A stretch of 15,771 nucleotides of DNA, taken from Hydrogenophilales bacterium RIFOXYD1_FULL_62_11. Its GTDB lineage: Bacteria; Pseudomonadota; Gammaproteobacteria; Burkholderiales; Thiobacillaceae. Shown piece by piece: positions 5,871-15,300 of this stretch. Positions within the stretch are counted from its first letter, which is position 1, and each line of letters opens with the position of its first letter. The DNA lies in assembly GCA_001802655.1 (NCBI GenBank), contig MGZO01000014.1:6363-22133 (forward strand). Direction: 5' to 3'. The notes below the pieces were generated by a model, which ran no database searches, was not told where the DNA came from, and saw only the letters and a list, made by a program, of their open reading frames with translations. Position numbers and translations under genes: made by a program.

Positions 5871-7388
5871 ATGAAACTGAATCAAATTTCGCTGGCCGTG
5901 GCCGTTGCCCTGGCTGCGCCCACCGCCTTCGCTAACATTGCCCCCGAGACCGTTCCCGGCGTGCAGAAGATCGTCCTCTCCGGCGCGACCGCGCCCGATG
6001 GCTTCGTCGAGAGCTCGGTGAAGGAGATGTTGCAAGCCGGCACCATCAAGTCCTACCGTGACAATGCCAACGCCACGCTGGCTTTCCAGCATCAAGCCTG
6101 GTATGGCCTGGCCAAGGCCGGCATTCCCGGCGTGGCCGTCAATACGCCCATCCTGCTGGTCAAGCGCTCCAAGGGCGGCTCGGTCTGGGGTGTCGACCCG
6201 GTTGCGCGCGCTTCGCGCATCGAGTCGCTGGACTTCTCGGCCTGTACTGCTGGCGGCGCCGACCTGAATGGCAAGGTCTACGATTACTTCTGTCCGACCA
6301 AGGGTCTCGATCCCGAGAGCCCCAACTTCGCCAATCCCGCGCTGAACAACGGCGTGGTGAGCGATTTCGGCGTGTCCGACGTGTCGCCGGCGCTGTTCCA
6401 GGGGCCTTACAACGTCGAGTTCGGCCAGGGCGCGCTGACCTCCAGCGAAGTTGCCAAGCTGACCATCAAGCCGGTCAATACCGTGATCATGGGCCTGGTT
6501 GCCACCAACGACGTGCCGCTGACCACCGCGCTCAGTCGCGCCGACTACGGCAACATGCTTTCGGGCGCTGTTCAGGACTGGACCCAGATCGATGCCAGCC
6601 TCGCTGGCAACACCAACGTGGTCGTCTGCCGCCGCGTCAACGGCTCCGGCACCCAGGCCAGCTACAACTGGTTCTTCAACAACTTCCCCTGCGAGTCCGC
6701 CTTTAACGGGGCTGTGCCTCCGACCAGCATGTATGACGACAATGCCAACGGCATCGGCAGCGGCAGCGGCACCGAAAGCGATCCCTACCTGATCGATCCG
6801 GTCGGCGGCTACACCGTGGTCAACAACTCCACCTCCGGCGACGTGGCCAATTGCCTGAAGCGCGCGCAGAGCCACACCGACCACAAGATCAAGGCTGACA
6901 ACGGCAAGTGGTATCAGGTCAACTTCAGCAACTCGGGCGATCCGTTCAAGGCCATTGGCGTACTTTCCGCTGATAGCTTCGGCAAGGAAAGCGGCTGGAC
7001 CTACCGCAACATCTACGGTGCAGGCAGCTTCGCTCCGGCAACGCAGACTGCTTCGGCCGGCGCAACCGGTATCGCTCCGTCCAAGGCCAACCTGCTGTCC
7101 GGCGCTTGGGACTTTGCAGTTGAGCTCACCATGCAGTATCGCAACGCCAGCGTGACCAACGTGCAGGGTGATACCGTTGCCGCCCTGGCTGGTGTCAAGA
7201 AAGCTTTTGCAGACGAGTTGATCAAGCGTTCGGGCGACCCCGCCAAGATCGCGTTGAACACCAAGAACCCGGTCTACGCTGCGCTGCCTGACTTCTATGA
7301 TCCCTTCGCTAATGCGACCAACGAAGCGCATACCGCAATGGGCAGCCACCAGGGCAACATGTGCAAACCGATGGTGCGCAAGTACTGA
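5871..7388 (+). CDS. Secreted PstS-like substrate-binding protein (505 aa)
   Basis: This is predicted to be an exported protein with a periplasmic-binding-protein fold. The start at 5871 has AAGGA about 8 bases upstream. Residues 1-21 are a signal peptide (likely cut after AFA). The segment at 204-262 follows the PstS pattern: VIMGLVATNDVPL, then LSRADYGNMLSG and DWTQI, then VVVCRRVNGSGT, comparable to the phosphate-loop serine/threonine region of PstS. It is longer than typical PstS proteins and has an insertion around 278-340. Six Cys (125, 141, 253, 274, 328, 498) suggest disulfides. There is no PEP-CTERM tag and no PstCAB transporter nearby, so uptake is unlikely to be its job. The gene follows a PEP-CTERM gene and precedes the TPS pair, which hints at a surface or matrix role. 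The ligand is unknown. Confidence 0.75.
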   Translation: MKLNQISLAVAVALAAPTAFANIAPETVPGVQKIVLSGATAPDGFVESSVKEMLQAGTIKSYRDNANATLAFQHQAWYGLAKAGIPGVAVNTPILLVKRSKGGSVWGVDPVARASRIESLDFSACTAGGADLNGKVYDYFCPTKGLDPESPNFANPALNNGVVSDFGVSDVSPALFQGPYNVEFGQGALTSSEVAKLTIKPVNTVIMGLVATNDVPLTTALSRADYGNMLSGAVQDWTQIDASLAGNTNVVVCRRVNGSGTQASYNWFFNNFPCESAFNGAVPPTSMYDDNANGIGSGSGTESDPYLIDPVGGYTVVNNSTSGDVANCLKRAQSHTDHKIKADNGKWYQVNFSNSGDPFKAIGVLSADSFGKESGWTYRNIYGAGSFAPATQTASAGATGIAPSKANLLSGAWDFAVELTMQYRNASVTNVQGDTVAALAGVKKAFADELIKRSGDPAKIALNTKNPVYAALPDFYDPFANATNEAHTAMGSHQGNMCKPMVRKY

Positions 7389-7402
7389 TCGCTGAGTGTC
7401 AT

Positions 7403-7438
7403 GCGGGCTGAGAAGCCCGCGGGCGGTGCAATGCCGCC
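7403..7438 (+). repeat. Two adjacent stem-loops after the PstS-like gene
   Basis: The first is GCGGGCT (7403-7409) with AGCCCGC (7414-7420) around a GAGA tetraloop. The second, one base later, is GGCGG (7422-7426) with CCGCC (7434-7438). Neither has a T tract. They precede the terminator at 7450-7480 and form part of a four-hairpin intergenic region. Confidence 0.6.
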
Positions 7439-7449
7439 TGTTTGAATCT

Positions 7450-7480
7450 CCACTCCCCGCCTGGCGGGGAGTGGCTTTTT
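7450..7480 (+). terminator. Intrinsic terminator of the PstS-like gene
   Basis: CCACTCCCCGC (7450-7460) pairs perfectly with GCGGGGAGTGG (7464-7474) around a 3-base loop, followed by CTTTTT. This is a strong 11-bp stem. It suggests that transcripts from the PstS-like gene mostly stop before the tpsB-like gene. Confidence 0.88.
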
Positions 7481-7493
7481 CTGCAGGAGCCTT

Positions 7494-7546
7494 GCGCCAT
7501 CGGTTTTGCGAAGCCGATGGCGCAGTGTTTCTTCGTTGTTTTTTTC
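7494..7546 (+). terminator. Second hairpin with T-rich tail in the tpsB leader
   Basis: GCGCCATCGG (7494-7503) pairs with CCGATGGCGC (7514-7523); three more inner pairs, including one G-U, leave a 4-base loop. A T-rich tail follows, ending in seven T residues just before the tpsB start. It could be a back-up terminator for the upstream gene or an attenuator or translation-control hairpin of the tpsB-like gene; the sequence does not decide. Confidence 0.6.
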
Positions 7547-7561
7547 GATCATTGAATTGCA

Positions 7562-9172
7562 ATGCCCATGCTTCTGTCCCGTATGCCCTCTATTGCCACG
7601 TTGCTGCTGGCGATCTTTGCCATGCTCTGCTTTGTGCCGGCGCAGGCCGCCGAGGAAGGCCGCTTCGACCTGTTTGAAATCGTGGTGGAGGGCAATTCGG
7701 TTTTGTCGACTGCGCAGATCGAGAAAACGGTCTATCCCTTCCTGGGCGAAAACAAGAACATCGCGGATGTCGAGGCAGCGCGTACCGCCTTGGAGAAGGC
7801 CTACCAGAGCAGCGGTTACCTCACCGTGTTTGTCGATATTCCGGAGCAGAAGGTCCAGAACGGCGTGGTACGGCTGCGGGTGACGGAAGGCCAGGTGGAG
7901 CGCTTGCGGGTGACCGGTTCGCGTTATTACAGCCTGGGCGCCATCCGCGAGAAGACGCCCGAACTGGCCGAAGGCAGCGTGCCGTATTTCCCGGAAGTGC
8001 AAAAGCAGCTGGCTGCGGTGAACCGCGGCGGCGACCGCCGAGTGACGCCGGTGCTGCGCCCGGGGCTGTCGCCGGGCAAGGTGGAAGTCGATCTGAAAGT
8101 CGACGACAGCTTGCCGGTGCACGGCAATGTGGAATTGAACAACCGTTATTCGGCCGGCACCAGCCACACTCGTCTGAACGCCAACCTGCGTTACGACAAC
8201 CTGTGGCAGAAGGAGCACAGCCTGTCGATCGGGATCCAGACTGCGCCCGAGAATACGGATGACACCTCGGTGCTCCTCGCCAACTACGTCTGGCCGCTGG
8301 ACAGCGGCGATTACATGGCGGTTTACGGCCTGATTTCTAACAGTGATGTGGCTGCCGTGGGCGACGTGAATGTGATTGGCAGCGGCAAAATCTTCGGCCT
8401 GCGCTTCATCAAGCCGTTACGCGCCCGCGAGGGGTTTTTCCACACCCTGACCCTGGGCGTGGATTACAAAAACTTTAAGGACAGCGTCACCCTGCAGGGC
8501 GCCGGCAGCATCGACACGCCTATTTCCTACCTGCCGTTCATGTTTGGCTACGAGGCCACTCTGATGCATGGGGCGCAAAGCATGACCCAGTTCACTTCGG
8601 CGTTGAACTTCAACCTTCGCGGCTTGGCGGATGAGGAAGTGGAATGCGTGCCGGGGTTTTACATTAACGAGTTCGGCTGCAAGCGCTGGCAGGCCGAAGC
8701 GAACTACGCGTTTTTGCGTCTGGACGTCAAGCATACCCATACGCTCGAAAGCGGCTGGAGCCTGTTTGGCCGTCTGCTCGGTCAAGTCGCCAGCGGTCCG
8801 CTGATCTCCAACGAACAATTCAGTGCCGGCGGCGTGGACACAGTGCGCGGCTACACGGAATCGATCGCTGCCGGCGACAACGGCCTGGTCGCCGGCCTCG
8901 AGTTGCGTACCCCTTCACTTAGCAAGTGGACCTATGAACAGTTGGACGAGCTGACTCTGTTTGCCTTTGCCGAAGGCGCCAGTCTGAGCGTGCTCAAGCC
9001 GCTGCCAGGACAGATCGATCAGTACGACCTGTATTCCGCCGGATTGGGTCTGCGCTTCAAGGGCTGGGGCGGGGTGTCGGGCTATCTGGATCTGGCCTAT
9101 CCATTTGAAACAATCAGTCAGGTGGAAGCGGGCGATACCCGCCTCAATTTCAGATTGGGCTATGAATGGTAA
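7562..9172 (+). CDS. ShlB/FhaC/HecB-family TpsB outer-membrane transporter (536 aa)
   Basis: This is the outer-membrane partner of a two-partner secretion pair; it moves the unfolded TpsA exoprotein from the periplasm to the cell surface. Residues 1-30 are a signal peptide ending near AQAAEE. POTRA domain 1 (about 36-110) and POTRA 2 (about 111-184, with VTEGQVERLRVTGSRYYSLG at the junction) recognise the TPS domain. The beta-barrel (about 185-536) carries the conserved VRGY motif of loop L6 at 428-431 and ends in FRLGYEW, with the aromatic last residue typical of barrels. Apart from C23 in the signal peptide, the only Cys are C362 and C373, probably in an outer loop. Length is normal for the family. 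The ATG at 7562 has no visible Shine-Dalgarno; ATGs at 7568 and 7583 are alternatives. It lies 148 bases before the tpsA-like gene. Confidence 0.95.
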   Translation: MPMLLSRMPSIATLLLAIFAMLCFVPAQAAEEGRFDLFEIVVEGNSVLSTAQIEKTVYPFLGENKNIADVEAARTALEKAYQSSGYLTVFVDIPEQKVQNGVVRLRVTEGQVERLRVTGSRYYSLGAIREKTPELAEGSVPYFPEVQKQLAAVNRGGDRRVTPVLRPGLSPGKVEVDLKVDDSLPVHGNVELNNRYSAGTSHTRLNANLRYDNLWQKEHSLSIGIQTAPENTDDTSVLLANYVWPLDSGDYMAVYGLISNSDVAAVGDVNVIGSGKIFGLRFIKPLRAREGFFHTLTLGVDYKNFKDSVTLQGAGSIDTPISYLPFMFGYEATLMHGAQSMTQFTSALNFNLRGLADEEVECVPGFYINEFGCKRWQAEANYAFLRLDVKHTHTLESGWSLFGRLLGQVASGPLISNEQFSAGGVDTVRGYTESIAAGDNGLVAGLELRTPSLSKWTYEQLDELTLFAFAEGASLSVLKPLPGQIDQYDLYSAGLGLRFKGWGGVSGYLDLAYPFETISQVEAGDTRLNFRLGYEW

Positions 9173-9320
9173 GCCGCAAACCAGCGGGGTATTGTCATCC
9201 CTTGAAGACAGACATGAGCCATACGACCATGGTTTCGGGTAACCGGACTAAAAACTAATCTTGCCCAACAAAATCGACGCGTGCGGCCATTAAAGTGCCG
9301 GCCGTCATCAGGAGAAGAGC

Positions 9321-12300
9321 ATGAACCGCAACCGCTATCGGCTGGTGTACAACACGACTTCAGGCATGATGGTGCCGGTGGCGGAAACTGCGCGGCGACG
9401 GGTTAAACGCAGCGGCGCGGCGGCGGGTCCGGCGCTGGCGTTGTTGCTGGCGGCTTGTCCTGCGCTGGCTCAACAACTGCCTGTGCCCTGTGGTGGCGGC
9501 GCATGCGGCGTCAATCCGAACCCCACGGCCTTCGTTGGTAGCGGCGCGGCGAGCTATGCGGTCAATGGCGCCCATGGCATCGTGACCCAGACCACCAACC
9601 GGGCCATCCTCAACTGGCAGAGTTTCAACGTTGGTCGCGGTGGCACGATGGAATTCATCCAGCCCGGCGCGGGCGCGGCCACGCTGAACCGGATCTGGCA
9701 AGGCGACCCGAGCATGATCGCAGGGGCGCTCAAGGCCAACGGCCAGATTTATCTGGTCAACCAGAACGGCATCGTGTTCGCCAATGGTGCGCAGGTGAAT
9801 GCGAACGGCGTGTTCGCTTCGACCCTGGACATCGACAACAACCTGTTCAACAACGGCATCCCCTCGAACCGCGACGCCGGCGGCGTGGCGGCCTTCTCCG
9901 CTGCGAGCGGTGCGGCGGGCGGCCTGGTACGGGTGGAGGAAGGCGCGACGCTGAAAACGGAAAGAGGCGGCCGGGTGATGCTGCTAGCGGAGAACGTGGA
10001 AAACCATGGCGTCATCGAAACGCCGGAAGGCCAGACCATTCTGGCCGCCGGGTCCAAGGTCTATCTGGCGGTGAGCGACGATCCGAACCTGCGTGGTTTT
10101 CTGGTGGAAGTGGACAGCCCCGACAGCGGCGGCGGCACGGCGACCAACGCCGGACGCATCCTGGCCGAGCGCGGCAATGTCAGCATGACCGGTCTCACCG
10201 TGAACCAGTCCGGCCGCGTTACCGCGACCACCTCGGTCAACCTCAACGGTTCGATCAGGCTGACGGCGCGCGACAGCGTGAGCGGTTTGCCGAAGGATTC
10301 TTCCAATCCCGAGGTGACGGTGCCGGTTGCAGCCCGCACCGGCACGCTGGTTCTGGGCGCGAACAGCACGACCGAAGTGCTGCCGGACGCGACCGACCTC
10401 AAGACGCTCACCGACGAACAGGTCTTCAACCGTTCGCGCATCGACGGCGTGGGCAAGACCATCCATGTGCAGGGCGGCGCAGTGGTGCACGCCACCAGCG
10501 GCGTGGTCGACTTGGCGGCGCAGGCCGGAGCGGTGTTCCAGAACGCGGGCGACGCCAGGGTCAATGACGTGCGCCTGCAGGTGGATGACGGCGCGCGGAT
10601 CGATACTGCCGGCCTCGCCAATGTGGCGGTGGCGGTGGAACGCAATTACGTCGAAGTGGAACTGCGCGGTTCGCAGCTTGCGGATTCGCCGCTGCAACGC
10701 AACACCTTCCTCAACAAGAGCAAGGTATGGGTCGATGTCGAGAAAGGCACCAAGCTTGCCGATGTGTCGGCGGACATCGCCAAGCTGGAGCGCTCGGTGG
10801 CAGAAAAGAGCGCGACCGGCGGCAACATTGCGCTGCGTTCGGAAGGCGATATGGTGTTGCAGGCCGGGGCGACGCTCGACGTGTCCGGCGGCAGCCTCGC
10901 CTATCAGGCGGGCTATGGTCGCACCACCAAGCTTGTGCTCAATGGCCAGGCGGTGGATATTGGCGACGCCGACCCCGAGCAGGTTTACAGCGGCTTCGCA
11001 GACCGCTTCACCGTGTATGACGCAAAGTGGAACCAGACCCAAGTCTTCGATTTCGGCCAAGCCAACTATATCAGCGCCTATACGGCGGGCCGCGATGCCG
11101 GCACGCTCAGCCTGAAGGCACACAACCTGGTGGCCGACGCCACGCTGCTCGGTAAAACCACAGTCGGGACCTATCAGCGCACTCAGGCGCCGCAGGGCGG
11201 ACAGCTTGCACTGACGTTGCTGTCTCAAACCGGGCTGCCGCTGACCAGCTTGCCTGACTTCAGTTTCGTCAAGTCGCGCACCGGTGCGGCAGCGACCGGC
11301 ATCGATGATGCGTTGCCCGCCCAGGTGCAGCTGTCGTCCGAATTCATGTCGCAGGGCGGATTCGGCAAGCTGACCGTCAATACCAAGGGGCGCATCACGC
11401 TGCCGGAGGAAGTCACGCTCAATGCGGGCGACAAGGGCGGCGTCAGCCTCAGCGGTCGGCGGATCGATATCGACGGCGACATCCTGGCAGCCGGTGGTGA
11501 GATTGCGCTCAATACGGCGGTGAGCGAAAGCCAGGAAACGCCCGATGCCGCCGATTTCGGCCTCAACATCGGCAGCACAGCGCGGCTCGACGTGGCTGGC
11601 CGCTGGGTCAACGATCTGCCCGGCTCGGGGCCCGATGCCAACACGGGATCGGCGGTCATCGATGGCGGAGAAATCAAGCTGGTAGCCCATTCTGATCTGA
11701 CGCTCGCCGAAGGCAGCGTGCTTGATGTCAGCGGCGGCGCCTGGGTGAAATCCAATGGCAAGATCAGCACCGGCGATGCCGGTTCCATCAATCTGGCGAG
11801 TGGCAGCTTCGGCCCGCAGGGCAACACGGGGCCGCTGATTTCGCATATTGCGATGGACGGCGAACTGCGCGGCTACGGGATGGAAAACGGCGGTACTTTG
11901 AGTATTGCCACGTCCAGCATCCACATGGGCGTGAACCCCGCCGGCACACCGGGCGAACTGGTGCTCGACGAAGGCTTCTTCGGTCGCGGTGGCTTTCGCG
12001 AATTCAATCTGACCGGCGTCGACGGCGTCAAGGTGGCGGACGGCTTCCAGCTGCGTCCGGCCCCGCTGTCGGCGCAACTCGCGCCCGGTTTCAGCCTCAA
12101 GCCCAGCGGCAGCGATATGGCCGTGCTGACTACCCTGCTGGCCTTGCCGGCGGATTATCGCGCCCCCACCCGGGTGAGCCTCACTGCCAGCAATACATCC
12201 TACGGCGATGTGCATGTCGGCGAGGACGCGTCGATTCGTGTCGATCCCGAAGGCGAGGTGGTGCTTTCCGCCAACCATCAACTCACCGTGCTGGGCACGG

Positions 12301-15300
12301 TCGAGGCAGCGGCCGGTCGTATTGAGCTGACACAGCCCAAGCTGGCGGACGCCGAAAAAGCGGTGGACTATTTTGAGCCTGGCCGCTCGATTTTCCTTGG
12401 AAAGAACAGCCGTTTGCGGGCCACCGGCTATTACCGCGCCGAACCCAATGCGCAAAATCTTCGCAAGGGAGACGTTCTCGACGGCGGCAGTGTTGTCATC
12501 AAGGCGGACAAGGGCTACTTGGTGACGCAGGCGGGTTCACAGATCGATGTGTCCGGCACCCAGACCACGCTTGATATTGCGGGGGGCAATGGTCTGGCGG
12601 CGACACCGGTGGCGAGCAATGGCGGCTCCATTGTGCTGGCCGCGCGCGAAGGGATGATTCTCGAAGGCGGGCTGCATGGCCATGCAGGCGGCAATCAGGC
12701 GCAGGGCGGTAGTCTGAGTATTGCGCTGGTGCGGGGCCTTGACTGGTTCATCCCCGCCGGAAATCCGCTCGAAATTCCGCTTAACAGCCAGCGCGTCGTC
12801 ACCCTGCAGGCTGCGCCCACCTCGCTCACCAGCGTGATGACCGCAGGCGACGCACTGGATACCGCCACGCGAAATGGCCAGGCTCAACTGGCGCAAAGCC
12901 AGGTGCAGGCGGGCGGCTTCGCCGACCTCAGCCTGCAAAGCCAGGACCGTATCGCCTTCGCCGATACGCTCAATCTGAATCTGGCCGGACGCCTGAGCCT
13001 ATATGCCGTGAATCTGTCGGCGGAAGGGGCCGCGCAGACCCGCATGACGGCGGCGTCTGCGATTATTGGCAATCCAGATGTGAAACTTCAGGGAGAGTTT
13101 CTGCGCAGCGACGCTAGCGGCGGCGCAGGCACGCTCACCGTCAACGCAGGCCTGATCGATCTGGTTGGCCACAGCAGCTTGCAAGGTTTTGGCGAAACGA
13201 ATCTGGTTAGCCAGGGCGATATCCGCGTGCGCGACACTGTGTATGAAGTCGAGATCGACACCATAAAGTCCTATCGTCACGACGGTAGTCTGGTCACTGG
13301 CGGCGACCTGAATCTGGCGGCGCGCCAGATTTACCCCACCAGCCTCGCCGACTATGCAATCGAGATTCACAACAACCCCACCGGACGCATCACCTTCACG
13401 TCGACCGGTAGCGACGGCCAGGTGCTGTCGGCGGGCGGCAAGCTCAGCTTCGCGGCGCCCTTTATCGAGCAGCGCGGCGCGATCAAGGCGCCGTTCGGCG
13501 AAATCGCTTTGCGTTCCGAAACGATCAGCCGTGTCACACATTCGTTCGGCAATAACGGACTGCCCTCAGGTCTGACTGATTCCGTATCGCTGACGCGCGC
13601 CGCCATGCCGAACGGCGAGGTGACGCTGGCAGACGGCAGCCTCACCTCGGTATCGGCGGAAGGCCAGATCATTCCCCTAGGCATGACCGAACTGTCGGGA
13701 CGCGACTGGATCTACGATTTCGGCACGTTCAAGAAACAGCTGGCCAGCGCACCGGAAAAACAGATCGTGCTCGACGGCGACACTGTCACGCAGGCAGCCG
13801 GTGCGCGCATCGACCTGTCGGGCGGCGGCGATGTGTACGCCTATGAGTTCTTCAAGGGGCCGGGCGGCTCGCGCGACATCCTGCTGCCGCAAAACAGCGA
13901 AGGGCTTTACGCCGTGCTGCCCGGTCTCGACAACGCGTTCGCGGCTTATGACCAGCAGATTTACCAAGGGCTGGAAAACTGGAATCCGGGTGCAAGCGTG
14001 CAGTTGCTGGATAGTACGCAGGGCTTGGCGGCCGGCAACTACGTGTTGCTGCCCGCGCGCTATGCTTTGCTGCCCGGCGCGTATCTGGTGCGGGTGCGCG
14101 CGCAGGCGTCCGATCAGGTTCAGGGTCAGGTCGCCACGCTGCCTAATGGCGCCACCTGGGTGGCGGGCTACATCGGCACCTCGACGGCATCCGGCGACGT
14201 GTTGCATGGTGCGCGCACGGCCACCATCGAAATTCGCCCTGGCAGCGTCGCCCGCCAGTACAGCGAATATTTGAACAGCACCGCCAGCCAGACATTTGCC
14301 CATGTGGCCGGTGCGCAGCTGCCGGGGGATGCGGGACGGTTGTCCATCGGTGTCGGTAGCAGCCTGACGCTGCTCGGCGACCTGCTGGCCGGCCATGCCG
14401 ACGGGATGCGTGGCGCCGAGGTGGATATTTCCGCCGACAAGCTCGCGGTGACCTCCAGCGGCGCCAGCTACGGCGCGGGGTACGTGACGCTCAGCGTGGA
14501 TCAGCTCGACAGCCTCGACGCGTCCAGCCTGTTGTTGGGCGGCAGCCGCAGTGCGGACGGCGATCGGGTGCGGCTGACGCAGCGCAGCGACGAAGTCGTG
14601 ATCGCCAACGATGCCGATCATGTGCTGGCCGCGCCGGAAATCATTCTGGCTGCACGCGACACCGTGAAACTGGAAGATGGTGCGGTGGTGGCGGGCGACG
14701 GTGAATTCACCGGCCAGGCCAAGGATATTGTCGTTGTCGATGCCTCCGGCAACGGCGACGGCGCGCTGCTGCGCGTATCCACTGGCGATCAGGTTGCGCT
14801 CACGCGCGAATCCACCAGCCGGACAGACGGCGTGCTGGACGTGGCGGTGGGCGCGACTGTCCGCGGCAAGTCGGTCATCCTCGACGCCACGCTGGACAAC
14901 CGTACCCTCGGCCAGGTGGAACTGCCGGCCAGCGGCGGTGCCCTGACGCTGGGCGCGACGCGCATTTCGTTGGTGGGAAACGGCACCGCCGTCGCCACCA
15001 GCGGGCTGGTGTTCAACCAGGATCGTCTGGCCGAGCTGGGCAATCCGGCTCAGCTGCTGCTGCGCAGCTACTCGACGCTGGACATCTATGGCAACGTCGA
15101 TCTGGGCAGCAGCGCGCTGGAGAGCCTGGCGATTGAGGCGGCAGGCATCATGGGCATCGGTGCGGCGGGGCAGACCCCCACCCTGCAGGCGGATACCGTG
15201 CGTTTTGCCAACCCCGACAACATCGACGCCGCCACAGCGTTTGCCGCGACACCCGGCGCAGGCGATCTGAGCGTACAAGCGCGCAATGTGGAACTGGGCG

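Noticed and set aside
5844..7562. 572-codon minus-strand open frame opposite the PstS-like gene
   Set aside because: The plus-strand reading has a Shine-Dalgarno, a signal peptide and a PstS-like pattern; the minus-strand reading has none of these.
9261..9294. Possible sigma-70 promoter (TTGCCC and CATTAA) before the tpsA-like gene
   Set aside because: The spacer would be 22 bases, too long for a normal promoter, and no better pair of boxes was visible.
9984..12455. Long open frame (823 codons) on the minus strand opposite the tpsA-like gene
   Set aside because: It is in codon register with the plus-strand gene and arises because that GC-rich gene avoids TTA, CTA and TCA codons. The product is low-complexity in Arg, His and Gln and has no recognisable domain.
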